Assembly: GCF_001751365.1 (NCBI RefSeq)
Contig: NZ_LJGT01000040.1
Span: 539,696 to 603,695, forward strand
Length of the DNA: 64,000 nt
Reading direction: 5' to 3'
DNA from: Streptomyces abyssalis
GTDB lineage: Bacteria > Actinomycetota > Actinomycetes > Streptomycetales > Streptomycetaceae
How positions within the stretch are numbered: the stretch's first letter is position 1; every line of letters starts with the position of its first letter. Shown piece by piece: positions 15,758-24,123 of the stretch. Under the pieces are notes generated by a model. That model did not search any database. It saw only the letters and a list, made by a program, of their open reading frames with translations, and had not been told where the DNA came from. The translations under genes were made by a program, and so were the position numbers.

Positions 15758-16800
15758 GCGCTGCCTCCGGTCACCTCGGGGTTCGCCAGGTGTGCGGGCG
15801 GCAGGCCGCGCACGTGCCGTGCGGCCTCTCCCGCCACGATGCGCGCGGCACGCTCGGCCGTCTGCCGGGTGGCCCCGGCCAGATGCGGAGTGGCGACGAC
15901 GCCCGGCAGGCCGCGCAGCGCCCAGTCTGCCGGGGGCGGCTCGACGTCGTACACATCGAGTGCGACGGCCCGCAGCCGGCCGTCGCCGAGCGCCGCCGCG
16001 AGCGGCTCGTGGTCGAGCAGTTCCCCCCTGGCGGTGTTGACCAGGACTGCGCCACGGGGGAGGAGCGCCAGCCGCCGCGCGTCGATGAGGTGCCGGGTCT
16101 CGGGGGTGAGCCGGGCGTGCAGACTGACCACGGGGCTGGCGCGCAGCAGTTCGTCCAGGTCCACGAGTGTCACGCCGTCCTGCGCCAGGGCCTCGGCGTC
16201 GGCGTACGGGTCGCTGACCAGGACGCGGGCGCCGAAGGCCAGGAGCACGCGGGCGACTATGCGTCCGATCGCGCCGTAGCCGACGAGTCCGACGGTCGTG
16301 CCGGACAGTTCGAGACCGGCCTTGTCGTAGGCGTAGAGATCACCGCGCCAGCGGCCAGCGTGCAGCTCCGAGTCGGCGCCGGGGATGTGCCGCATCGCGG
16401 CGAGGATCATGCCCACGGCGTACTCGGCGGCCGCGCTCGCGTTCCTCCCCGGCGCGTAGCTGACGGCCACACCCGCACGCGTGGCCGCGGCGAGGTCCAC
16501 GTTCACGGGGCCGCCCCGGCAGACCGCGACCAGCCGGAGGTCCGGTGCGGCGGCGAAGACCGCCTCGGTGAACGGCGCCATCTGCGTGAGGCAGACCTCC
16601 ACGCCGTCGAGGGACTTGATCAGCGTCTCCTCGTCCCCGCTGGCTTCCCGTACGCCGCCGACCGGGCCGAACGGCTCGACGGGCCAGGGCAGGGTCAGGC
16701 GGCGCACGTCCAGGTCGACGGCGTCGCCGGCCTCGTCCCGTACGCATGTCTCCAGCAGCTCGGGGGACACGAAGTGGTCGCCCGCGGCAAGTACGCGCAT
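15754..16800 (-). CDS. D-isomer-specific 2-hydroxyacid dehydrogenase
   Basis: This is a 348-residue NAD-dependent dehydrogenase of the SerA/PdxB/GhrB superfamily. The Rossmann motif is GYGAIGR (174-180); catalytic residues are Arg258 in NTARG, Glu287 in DVEP and His306 in ATPHLAG. No ACT domain is present. Family members oxidise or reduce 2-hydroxyacids such as 3-phosphoglycerate, 4-phosphoerythronate or hydroxypyruvate. It lies between a sugar kinase (4-base overlap) and an RpiB isomerase in a polyol island, so a four- or five-carbon sugar acid or its phosphate is the likely substrate. ATG 16800 begins MRVLAAGDHFVSPELLE, the family's first strand. Confidence 0.85.
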   Translation of the reverse strand: MRVLAAGDHFVSPELLETCVRDEAGDAVDLDVRRLTLPWPVEPFGPVGGVREASGDEETLIKSLDGVEVCLTQMAPFTEAVFAAAPDLRLVAVCRGGPVNVDLAAATRAGVAVSYAPGRNASAAAEYAVGMILAAMRHIPGADSELHAGRWRGDLYAYDKAGLELSGTTVGLVGYGAIGRIVARVLLAFGARVLVSDPYADAEALAQDGVTLVDLDELLRASPVVSLHARLTPETRHLIDARRLALLPRGAVLVNTARGELLDHEPLAAALGDGRLRAVALDVYDVEPPPADWALRGLPGVVATPHLAGATRQTAERAARIVAGEAARHVRGLPPAHLANPEVTGGSA

Positions 16801-16840
16801 GGTCGCTCCTGAGTGCTCGGTGCTCGTCGGTGGTGCCGGG

Positions 16841-17293
16841 TCAGCTCTGCTCGTACGCGCTGATGCGGGCGACCTTGGCGGCGCTGGGGGAGGCCGGGTC
16901 GAAGGTGTGGCCGAGCCATTCGCCGACCACGCGTTTGGCCAGTTCGGGCCCGATGACACGGGCGCCCATGGCGAGGACTTGGCAGTCGTTGGACTCCACC
17001 GAGCGTTCCACGGAGTAGGCGTCGTGGGCGACGGTGGCCCGGATTCCGGGCACCTTGTTGGCGCTGACGCACATGCCTATGCCGGTGCCGCAGACCAGCA
17101 GCGCGCGGTCGGCCTCGCCGCGGGCCACGGCCTCGGCGGCGGCGATCCCGAGCGGCGGGTACGGACGGTCGTCGTCCGGGACGTGCACGCCGTGGTCGTG
17201 CACCTCGGTGACCCGGGGGTCCTCCGAGAGCATCCGGCTCAGGATGTTCTTCAGTTCGAGACCGGCGTCGTCGGCCGCTACAGCGATTTTCAA
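16841..17293 (-). CDS. RpiB/LacAB-type sugar-phosphate isomerase
   Basis: This 150-residue isomerase interconverts aldose and ketose phosphates. Catalytic Cys68 is in LLVCGTGIGMCVSANKVPGI, followed by NDCQVLAMGARVIG, both RpiB signatures. The usual N-terminal DHAG reads DDAG here, a change in the phosphate/substrate loop that may reflect a substrate other than ribose 5-phosphate. The start is TTG 17293, supported by GGAGG (17298-17302) 4 bases upstream and by overlap of TTGA with the stop of the DhaK-DhaL gene. In erythrulose pathways an RpiB relative converts D-erythrulose 4-phosphate to D-erythrose 4-phosphate, which would suit this operon. Confidence 0.9.
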   Translation of the reverse strand: MKIAVAADDAGLELKNILSRMLSEDPRVTEVHDHGVHVPDDDRPYPPLGIAAAEAVARGEADRALLVCGTGIGMCVSANKVPGIRATVAHDAYSVERSVESNDCQVLAMGARVIGPELAKRVVGEWLGHTFDPASPSAAKVARISAYEQS

Positions 17294-19188
17294 CGTTCCT
17301 CCACGTGGTGTGTGCCTGCACCGGTGCGGGCACCGGCCCGCCGGGCCAGGACCTGGGCGGCGGCGCCGAGCATGAGGGCCAGCGAGGTGGCACCGGCGTC
17401 CGGGTGGCCACGGCCGCGGGGGCCGAGCCGGGCTGCCCTGCCGCGGCGCGCCACGAGATCCGAGGTGGCCCGCGCGCCGCGGTCGGCTTCGTCTGCTGCG
17501 GCGGCCCACGCCTGGGCCAGCGTTGTGCCGCTGCCGCACTGCGCGAGAAGGCTGGCGCGGAACGGATCGAGGGCGTCGAGCAGAGTCTTCTCACCGACCT
17601 CCGCGCCGCCGAGTGCGCGTACCGCCTCGAAGGCGGAGTCGACCGAGGCCGCCACGGCGTCCAGGGTGACCGGCCCGGCGGCCGACCGGCCGAGGCCGGC
17701 GCCGATCTCGGTGAGCAGCACTCCGTACAGCGCGCCGGAGGCGCCTCCGGCGGCGTCGGAGAGGGCGGTGCCGGCGCGCAGCAGGTGACGGCCGACGCGT
17801 TGCGTGTCCGCGTCGGTGGCCCTGTCCGCATCCGCAGCGCCCCTGTCGACGGCGTCCGCGTCCGCAGCGCCCCTGTCCACGGCGTCCGCATCCGCAGCGC
17901 CCGTGTCCACGGCGTCCGGAGTCTCCTGATCCACCGCGCCGGCCTGCGCCGCCGCGACCGCGGCGCGAAGCCCCCGGACCATCCCCTGGCCGTGGTCGCC
18001 GTCACCGCACACCGCGTCGAGCCGGCCGAGCTCGTCCTCGTGTTCCCGTACGACCGCCAGGGCGGCGGCGAGCACCTCCGCGGCGACACCGCGCGGCGGC
18101 CCGACCGGGCCGTCCGGGGGCGCGGCCGGTGAGGGAACGTCGGCCGCGGTGGATCCACCGGCGTCGCCGCCCGCCGCCTCGCGGTCGCCGGGCGCTCCCG
18201 CGACCCGGGTGAAGCCGGGCGACTCGCAGGGGGCGTCGTAGAGCGCGGCGAGTTCGTCGTCGAGCACGATCACGGACAGCGAGATGCCTGCCATGTCGAG
18301 GGAGGTGACGAAGTCGCCGACCTCGGGCCGGTACGGGATCCGTCCCGCGGCGACGAGCCGGTCGTGGACGCGGCCGTAGCAGATGAGCAGGTCCTCCGGG
18401 GTGGTGCGGCCCAGCCCGTTGAGGAGAACGGAGACCCTGCGTCCCGGCGGCAGTTCGTCGAGCACGCGATCGACCAGCACGTCGGCGAGGTCACCGGGCG
18501 CGAGCGACGGTACGGTCTCGGCGCCCGCCTCTCCGTGGATGCCGAGCCCCAGCTCCATGGCACCGGATTCGACGGTGAACAGCGGCTCGTCGTGGCCGGG
18601 CAGTGTGCAGCCGGCGAAGGCGGCACCGTAGGTGCGGGTACGGGCGTTGGCGTGCCGGGCGAGGGCCTCGACCCGCTCCAGCGGGTACCCGCGGTGTGCG
18701 GCCGCCGCGGCGGTCTTGAACACGAAGAAGCCGCCGGCCACGCCGCGCCGCTCCTCGGGCCGGTCCGCGGGGCCGCTCGCCACGTCGTCGGTGACGAGCA
18801 CCGTGCGCGAAGCGATGCCCTCGGCGGCCAGGCGGCGGGCCGCCAGTCCGAAGTGCATGACGTCGCCCGCGTAGTTGCCGAACGAGAACAGCACACCCGC
18901 GCCGCCGTCCACGGCGCGCGCGGTCCGGTAGACCTGTTCGGCGCTGGGGCTGGTGAAGACGTCGCCGATGGCGGCCGCGTCGGCGAGCCCGGGCCCGACC
19001 AGCCCCGCGAAGGCCGGGTAGTGGCCGCAGCCGCCGCCGATGACGACCCCGACCCGGCCCGGCTCGGGTGCGCTGCGGCTCATCACCCCGTACGCGCCGG
19101 GCACGGCACGGACCGTACGGCCGCGGGCGGCGACCAGCCCGCGTATCCAGTCGGACTTGAAGGTGGAGGCGTCACCGAGGGGCCGCAT
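17290..19188 (-). CDS. DhaK-DhaL fusion ketose kinase (dihydroxyacetone-kinase family)
   Basis: This is a 632-residue ATP-dependent ketose kinase. The DhaK domain (about 1-325) has His56 (GCGH), Asp109 (NYAGD) and His218 (GLGIH), exactly the E. coli DhaK positions; His218 binds the ketone covalently. The DhaL domain (about 365-630) has the Mg/ATP motif DGDHG (396-400). The loop after His56 reads HYPAF instead of the usual HEPAH, which may shift specificity away from dihydroxyacetone, for example to erythrulose. Residues 425-454 are three 10-residue repeats (DAVDRGAADA type) encoded by a DNA minisatellite. It overlaps the HAD gene by one base (TGATG) and the RpiB gene by four. Confidence 0.9.
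   Translation of the reverse strand: MRPLGDASTFKSDWIRGLVAARGRTVRAVPGAYGVMSRSAPEPGRVGVVIGGGCGHYPAFAGLVGPGLADAAAIGDVFTSPSAEQVYRTARAVDGGAGVLFSFGNYAGDVMHFGLAARRLAAEGIASRTVLVTDDVASGPADRPEERRGVAGGFFVFKTAAAAAHRGYPLERVEALARHANARTRTYGAAFAGCTLPGHDEPLFTVESGAMELGLGIHGEAGAETVPSLAPGDLADVLVDRVLDELPPGRRVSVLLNGLGRTTPEDLLICYGRVHDRLVAAGRIPYRPEVGDFVTSLDMAGISLSVIVLDDELAALYDAPCESPGFTRVAGAPGDREAAGGDAGGSTAADVPSPAAPPDGPVGPPRGVAAEVLAAALAVVREHEDELGRLDAVCGDGDHGQGMVRGLRAAVAAAQAGAVDQETPDAVDTGAADADAVDRGAADADAVDRGAADADRATDADTQRVGRHLLRAGTALSDAAGGASGALYGVLLTEIGAGLGRSAAGPVTLDAVAASVDSAFEAVRALGGAEVGEKTLLDALDPFRASLLAQCGSGTTLAQAWAAAADEADRGARATSDLVARRGRAARLGPRGRGHPDAGATSLALMLGAAAQVLARRAGARTGAGTHHVEER
17828..17917 (-). repeat. Three 30-bp tandem repeats inside the DhaK-DhaL gene
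   Basis: Units occupy 17828-17857, 17858-17887 and 17888-17917 and differ at only a few bases. They encode three in-frame 10-residue repeats at the start of the DhaL domain. The length is a multiple of three, so copy-number change would keep the frame. Confidence 0.9.
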
Positions 19189-19886
19189 CAGGCCGTCCTC
19201 TCCGCGTCGCGGGCGGGGGCGAGCAGGCGGTCCAGCTGCCGGCCGACGTCGTCGAGGTCCGCCGCGCGGCCGGCCGCCAGGGCGAGCGCGTCGGACGGCG
19301 GGGGATACGTGGGGTTGGGCAGGGCGACCACGGTCATGCCGGCGGCGTGGGCGGCGCGTATGCCGTTGCCGGAGTCCTCCACGGCCGCGCAGTCCGCGCC
19401 GGTGAACCCGAGACGTCCGGCCGCTTCTGCGTAGACGTCGGGGTGCGGCTTGCCGCGGTCGACCTCCGCGCTGGAGACGGTGGCGGAGAAGCTTCCGGCG
19501 AGCCCGTGTCCGTGCAGGACGGCGTCGATGAGCCGGCGTGGCGCGGACGAGGCGAGCGCGATGGGTACGCGGCCGGCGACGGCGGCGACGAGCCGTCCGG
19601 CGCCGGGCAGCAGGTCCACGCGTCCGCTCTCGAAGTCCGCGACCATCCCGTCCACGACGCTCCGCTCGGTGCCCTCGGGGCCGCCGGCGGGACGGCCCGT
19701 CAGCCGCCACAGGTAGGCGGCCCACTCGGGAGCGCTCATCCCCTGCACGGAACGGGTGTCCTCGGGCGTCCAGGGCGTGTGGTGGGCTTCCGCGTAGCGG
19801 GTCCAGTTCTCCTCCCACAGGTGTTCGCTCTCGACGAGGACACCGTCCATGTCGAACACCACCGCCTGCAGCCGACCGTCCTGCAT
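19188..19886 (-). CDS. HAD-superfamily phosphatase/phosphoglucomutase-like hydrolase
   Basis: This is a 232-residue HAD subfamily IA protein. The nucleophile motif is FDMDGVLVES (Asp12, Asp14), motif II is ALASSAPRRL, the Lys motif is VDRGKPHPDVY, and motif IV is AVEDSGNGIRAA. This set is shared by beta-phosphoglucomutases and sugar-phosphate phosphatases such as those acting on 2-deoxyglucose 6-phosphate or glycerol phosphate. It is the first gene of the minus-strand polyol operon and could remove or recycle a dead-end sugar phosphate. ATG 19886 is preceded by a GGAGAGG-type ribosome site; the upstream region to the DeoR gene contains two palindromes. Confidence 0.85.
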   Translation of the reverse strand: MQDGRLQAVVFDMDGVLVESEHLWEENWTRYAEAHHTPWTPEDTRSVQGMSAPEWAAYLWRLTGRPAGGPEGTERSVVDGMVADFESGRVDLLPGAGRLVAAVAGRVPIALASSAPRRLIDAVLHGHGLAGSFSATVSSAEVDRGKPHPDVYAEAAGRLGFTGADCAAVEDSGNGIRAAHAAGMTVVALPNPTYPPPSDALALAAGRAADLDDVGRQLDRLLAPARDAERTA

Positions 19887-19917
19887 GGGGCACCTCTCCG
19901 CTGGTGTGGGCTGGCAC

Positions 19918-19937
19918 GGGACGAGATCCCTCGTCCC
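19918..19937. promoter_or_regulatory. GGGACGAG-N4-CTCGTCCC inverted repeat upstream of the HAD operon
   Basis: Perfect 8-base arms around ATCC, 31 bases upstream of the HAD start. In the mRNA of that operon it would be a stable hairpin in the 5' leader; as DNA it could be a second operator. Confidence 0.4.
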
Positions 19938-19948
19938 GAACGTGAAAT

Positions 19949-19965
19949 TAACATCCAGGATGTTA
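19949..19965. promoter_or_regulatory. Candidate DeoR operator TAACATCC-A-GGATGTTA
   Basis: This is a perfect 8-1-8 palindrome in an AT-rich patch between the divergent HAD and DeoR genes. AT content is far above its surroundings and it overlaps where both divergent promoters should lie, so it is the best candidate site for the adjacent DeoR regulator, controlling both arms of the polyol island. Confidence 0.6.
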
Positions 19966-20049
19966 TTTGACGAGTCCCCGGACGCCGTTCCCGGTGGCGG
20001 CCCCGCCCCGGCGGCCCCGCCGCGCGCCCTCGGTCGGCAGACTGTGTCC

Positions 20050-20844
20050 ATGAGTTCTCGACGCCGTGCGGCACGGCCACAGGAGTCCCGCCAGCAGACG
20101 ATCGCCGAGTACGTGGCGGAGAACGGCTCCGCGACGGCGAACGAACTGGCGGAACTGACCGGCGTCAGTGTGATGACCGTGCACCGGGATGTGGACGACC
20201 TGGCCAGGCGCGGTCTGCTGCGCAAGTTCCGGGGCGGCGTCTCCGCGCAGCCCTCCTCGGTCTTCGAGAGCGACGTGGAATACCGGCTCGGCGCGAGGCT
20301 GGAGCAGAAGCAGGCGATCGCCCGGTGCGCCACCGGGCTGGTGGAGCCCGGCACTTCCCTCCTGCTGGACGACTCCACCACCGCGCTTCAGCTCGCCCGG
20401 CGGCTGGAGCAGTTCACGCCCCTGACCGTGGTGACCAACTACCGGCGGGCCATCGACGAGTTGTGCGGTGTGACGGACATGCGGCTGATCGCTCTGGGCG
20501 GCGAGTACTCACGTACACACGACTCCTTCAACGGGCTGTCCTGCACCGAGGCGATCGCCAGGGTCCACGTCGACGTCGCGTTCGTGAGCACGTCGGCGAT
20601 GAGCACGACCATGACGTTCCACCAGGAGCAGGAGATCGTCCAGGTCAAGCGGGCGATGCTGGCCTCGGCCTCCAAGCGGGTGCTGCTGATGGACTCGGGG
20701 AAGCTGGCGCGGACCGCCCTGCACCAGCTGGCTCCGCTCTCCGGCTACGACGACCTCGTGGTCGACGACGGCGCGGCACCGGAGGTGCTGGCGGAGCTCC
20801 GCGAGGCGGTGAGGGTGCACGTCGCGGAGACCGATCGCTCTTAA
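20050..20844 (+). CDS. DeoR/GlpR-family transcriptional regulator
   Basis: This 264-residue protein has a DeoR N-terminal helix-turn-helix at about 14-62 (TIAEYVAENGSATANELAEL, VSVMTVHRDVDDLARRGLL). Its DeoR-C effector domain is the ribose-5-phosphate-isomerase-like sensor (KQAIARCATGLVEPGTSLLL, VVTNYRRAIDELCG, IALGGEYSRTHDSFNGL). DeoR proteins usually repress sugar operons and are released by a phosphorylated intermediate. It is divergent from the HAD-kinase operon and followed by the permease, so it should regulate both arms. ATG 20050 is chosen at the start of the basic N-terminus; GTG 20044 is in frame. Confidence 0.9.
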   Translation: MSSRRRAARPQESRQQTIAEYVAENGSATANELAELTGVSVMTVHRDVDDLARRGLLRKFRGGVSAQPSSVFESDVEYRLGARLEQKQAIARCATGLVEPGTSLLLDDSTTALQLARRLEQFTPLTVVTNYRRAIDELCGVTDMRLIALGGEYSRTHDSFNGLSCTEAIARVHVDVAFVSTSAMSTTMTFHQEQEIVQVKRAMLASASKRVLLMDSGKLARTALHQLAPLSGYDDLVVDDGAAPEVLAELREAVRVHVAETDRS

Positions 20845-20850
20845 CGTATT

Positions 20851-20869
20851 GCGTGTGAAAAAAACACGC
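20851..20869 (+). promoter_or_regulatory. GCGTGT-N7-ACACGC inverted repeat before the MFS gene
   Basis: Six-base perfect arms flank a GA-rich loop (G followed by six A). It starts 6 bases after the DeoR stop. It may be a weak terminator for deoR or an operator for the permease gene; it does not match the candidate operator at 19949. Confidence 0.3.
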
Positions 20870-21032
20870 TCTACGGTGCGTCCGGTGGAGGCAGACCGCG
20901 ATCCGTTCGCGGGCGCCGCACACACCGAACTGCGCCAGGGTGCCCAGTGCCGGACGGGCACTGGCTCCCCGGCCGGCTGGTCCGGCAAGGACCACATCCG
21001 TCGCAGGGACCGCACCCGCACAGGGGAGACCC

Positions 21033-22490
21033 ATGAACGAGCCGGAGACAACACAGGCCGCACTCGGCACAGCCCGCAGCACCGACACCGCACGGCAGCC
21101 CCGCAGTCCGGAGGGGCAGGACGGGCCGGACGCACCGGCAGCCGCGTCCGCGCCGGACGCCCCCGGCTACGTACCCCGCGGGATCGAACGCATCGGCATC
21201 CCCCGGCCGCTGGTGTGGGGATTCGTCGGCGTCTTCATCTACATGATCGGTGACGGCGTCGAGATCAGTTACCTCACCGACTATCTGCAGCAGCCCGACG
21301 GCGGCGGCCTCGCCGGCGGCCAGGCGTCCTTCGCCACGGTGACCGCCTACGGCATCGCCGTGATGATCGCGTCCTGGTTCTCCGGCACGCTCTCCGCGAT
21401 CTGGGGCCCGCGCCGGGTGATGTGGCTCGGAGCGGCCTGGTGGGTCGTCTTCGAGATCGTCTTCCTCTTCTTCGCCATACCCAGCCAGAGCCTGGCGTTC
21501 ATCGCGACGGTCTACGGGATACGCGGCTTCGCCTACCCGCTCTTCGCGTTCGCGTTCCTGGTGTGGGCACAGACGACCAGCCCGCAGCGGATGCGCGGAT
21601 CGGTCGCCGGCTGGTTCTGGTTCGCCTTCACCGGCGGCCTGCCGACCCTCGGCGCGGGCGTCGCCGCGCTGGCCATCGGACCGCTGGGCATGAGCCTGCG
21701 GGACACCCTCGTGCTCTCCCTCGTCCTCGTCGCGATCGGCGGTGCCATCGGCTCCTTCGCCGTACGGGAACCCCAGGGGCTGCAGCCGATCGCCGACTCG
21801 TCGGTGACCGAGCCCCGCAGCTACCGCAGGCTGCTGGAGGGCGTGGACATCCTGTGGCGCGACAAGCGCACTCTCGCCGGCGGGCTGGTGCGCATCGTCA
21901 ACACCGCACCGCAGTACGGCTTCTTCGCGATGTTCCCGTTCACCTTCGGCACGGCCGGGGACGCGGACGGCTTCCTCAGCATCGCCCAGCTCTCCACCCT
22001 CACCGCCATCACCTACGGCGCCAACATCGCCGCCAACCTCTTCTTCGGCGTCTTCGGCGACTACTTCGGCTGGCGCCGCACCGTCACCGTCTTCGGCTGT
22101 CTCGGCTGCGCGGTCGCCACGCCGCTGTGGTACTTCGTCTCGCTGGCCAGCGAGAGCTTCACCGTCGCCGTCGTGCTGGGCTGCGTCTACGGCGTGCTGC
22201 TCGCCGGCTTCGTACCGCTGTCCGCCCTGATGCCGTCGATGGTGCGGCACAAGGACAAGGGAGCGTCGCTCGCCGTGCTCAACTTCGGTGCGGGCGGGGC
22301 CGCGTTCGTCGGGCCGTTCCTGGTCACGGTCTTCTATCCGTTCGTCGGGGGCGGCGGCGTCGCGATCGTCTTCGGCGCGCTCTACCTCGTGGTCGCCGTC
22401 CTGTCGACCCGGCTGAAGGACCCCAGCGACCCCGGCGAGCAGCGCCGTGCCGCCGGCACCCCTGCGGCCGTCACCGGCAGCACGGCGTGA
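21033..22490 (+). CDS. MFS transporter, polyol-permease-like
   Basis: This is a 485-residue major facilitator with twelve predicted membrane segments after a soluble N-terminal tail of about 60 residues. Typical parts are LVWGFVGVFIYMIGDGVEIS (TM1), the loop GPRRVMWLGAAWW, VYGIRGFAYPLFAFAFLVWA, FFGVFGDYFGWRRTVTVFGC and LPSMVRHKDKGAS-like MPSMVRHKDKGAS near the end. The overall pattern resembles ribitol/arabitol permeases (RbtT/DalT group), which import polyols by proton symport. ATG 21033 has GGGGAGA a few bases upstream. It lies between deoR and a sugar kinase on the same strand, the usual setting of a polyol importer. Substrate is inferred only from context. Confidence 0.85.
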   Translation: MNEPETTQAALGTARSTDTARQPRSPEGQDGPDAPAAASAPDAPGYVPRGIERIGIPRPLVWGFVGVFIYMIGDGVEISYLTDYLQQPDGGGLAGGQASFATVTAYGIAVMIASWFSGTLSAIWGPRRVMWLGAAWWVVFEIVFLFFAIPSQSLAFIATVYGIRGFAYPLFAFAFLVWAQTTSPQRMRGSVAGWFWFAFTGGLPTLGAGVAALAIGPLGMSLRDTLVLSLVLVAIGGAIGSFAVREPQGLQPIADSSVTEPRSYRRLLEGVDILWRDKRTLAGGLVRIVNTAPQYGFFAMFPFTFGTAGDADGFLSIAQLSTLTAITYGANIAANLFFGVFGDYFGWRRTVTVFGCLGCAVATPLWYFVSLASESFTVAVVLGCVYGVLLAGFVPLSALMPSMVRHKDKGASLAVLNFGAGGAAFVGPFLVTVFYPFVGGGGVAIVFGALYLVVAVLSTRLKDPSDPGEQRRAAGTPAAVTGSTA

Positions 22491-22563
22491 CGGGGCTGCT
22501 CGGCACGGCCGGTCCCGGCGGTCCGCCGTCGCACCCGGCGCGCACCGTCCCCGGAGGCGGTTC

Positions 22564-24123
22564 GTGAGCTGCCCCGACGTATGGGTCGGCATCGACCTGG
22601 GCACCACGGGCGCCCGCGCCCTCGCGGCCGACCGCGAGGGCCGGGTGCTCGGCCGTGGCACGGTCCCGCTCACCAGCCACCGCGACGGCGTGCGGCACAC
22701 CCAGTCGCCTGAGGAGTGGTGGACCGCCGCCGCGACCGCCTGCCGTCAGGCACTCCGGGATGTGCCGCCCGCCAGGATCGGCGGCGTGGCGGTCGACGCC
22801 ACCTCCGGGACGGTCCTGCTGACCGGCGCCGGCGGTGAGGCGCTGACCCCGGGCCTGATGTACGACGACGGGCGCGCCGGACAGGAGGCGGCCGAAGCCG
22901 ACGCCCGCGGCGGCGAGATCTGGCAGCGGCTGGGGTACGGGCGCATGCAGCGCTCCTGGGGCCTGCCGAAGCTGTGCCGGCTGCTGCGGGAGTACGGCCA
23001 CGGGACGGGCGCCGGCACCCACCGCGCACGGCTCACACACCAGAACGACTACGTGAACCGGCGCCTTACCGGCCACGCGACCCCCACCGACAGCAGTCAC
23101 GCCCTGAAGTCCGGCTTCGACCTGACCGAGGACGACTGGCCCTGGGAGGTGCTGGACGCCCTCGCGGTCCCGCCCGAGGTGCTGCCGGACGTGGTGGCTC
23201 CGGGCACCACCCTGGGCCTGGTCTGCGACGCCGCGTCGGAACGGACCGGTCTGCCGGCCGGGGCGAGGGTGACGGCGGGCATGACCGACGGCTGCGCGGC
23301 CCAGCTGGCCGTCGGCGCCACCGGTGCCGGGGACGTCAACTCGGTGCTCGGTACGACCGTCGTGGTCAAGGGCGTCAGTCCCCACCTGCCCCGGGATCCC
23401 GACGGGGCCGTCTACGCGCACCGCTCACCCACCGGACTCTGGCTGCCGGGCGGCGCCTCCAGCGCCGGCGGGCGCGCCCTGGAGACGGTCTTCCCCTCCG
23501 GGCGGTTCGCCGCCCTCGACGCGGCCGCGGAGCAGCACGGGCCCGCGGGCACCGTGGCCTACCCGCTGCCCGGCACGGGCGAGCGCTTCCCCTTCGCAGC
23601 ACCCGCGGCGCACGGATTCCTGCTGGAGAACCCCGGTGCCCGGCTGGACGAGACAGAGCACTACCGCGCCCTGCTGGAAGGTGTGGCGTTCGTGGAACGC
23701 CTGGCACTGGACCGGCTGGACCTGCTCGGGGTGCCCACCGGCGGCGGCCTCACCCTGGGCGGAGGCGGCAGCGGCAGCCGCGTCTGGTCGGCGCTGCGCG
23801 CGGATGTACTCGGCCGGTCCGCGCGCGTCACGCGGGAGCACGGCTCGGCGTTCGGCATGGCCCTGCTCGCCGCGTCCCCCGGATTCGGTGAAGGTGCCGC
23901 GGGAGGGAGCGGCGCCGGGGGAGGGGGCGGTGGCGGAACCGGTGCCGAGGGCATCGCCGCCGCGAGCCGTGCGATGGTACGGACACGGGAGACCTTCGTA
24001 CCCCGCGGACAGCACCAGGAGCCCCTGCTGCGGTCCTACCGGCGGCTCGTACGGGAGCTGGAGCGGCGCGGCTGGCTCCCGTCCGAACTGGCCGCGCACG
24101 CTGTGCGGAGGAGTCTCACGTGA
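22564..24123 (+). CDS. FGGY-family carbohydrate kinase (ribulokinase/xylulokinase-like)
   Basis: This is a 519-residue kinase distinct from the one at 14306. The ATP-site strand is VWVGIDLGTTGARALAADRE, the sugar-site segment is VAVDATSGTVLL (76-87), then TPGLMYDDGRAGQEA and a Trp-Gly-Leu-Pro-Lys segment; the second half has VNSVLGTTVVVKG and LTLGGGGSGSRVWSAL. The DATSGT pattern resembles plant/cyanobacterial-type ribulose or xylulose kinases. A Gly-rich loop of about 20 residues lies near 440-460. The start GTG 22564 has GGAGG (22553-22557) 6 bases upstream. Its stop overlaps the phosphatase gene start (GTGA), so the two are coupled. It presumably acts on a ketose made from the imported polyol. 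Confidence 0.85.
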   Translation: MSCPDVWVGIDLGTTGARALAADREGRVLGRGTVPLTSHRDGVRHTQSPEEWWTAAATACRQALRDVPPARIGGVAVDATSGTVLLTGAGGEALTPGLMYDDGRAGQEAAEADARGGEIWQRLGYGRMQRSWGLPKLCRLLREYGHGTGAGTHRARLTHQNDYVNRRLTGHATPTDSSHALKSGFDLTEDDWPWEVLDALAVPPEVLPDVVAPGTTLGLVCDAASERTGLPAGARVTAGMTDGCAAQLAVGATGAGDVNSVLGTTVVVKGVSPHLPRDPDGAVYAHRSPTGLWLPGGASSAGGRALETVFPSGRFAALDAAAEQHGPAGTVAYPLPGTGERFPFAAPAAHGFLLENPGARLDETEHYRALLEGVAFVERLALDRLDLLGVPTGGGLTLGGGGSGSRVWSALRADVLGRSARVTREHGSAFGMALLAASPGFGEGAAGGSGAGGGGGGGTGAEGIAAASRAMVRTRETFVPRGQHQEPLLRSYRRLVRELERRGWLPSELAAHAVRRSLT

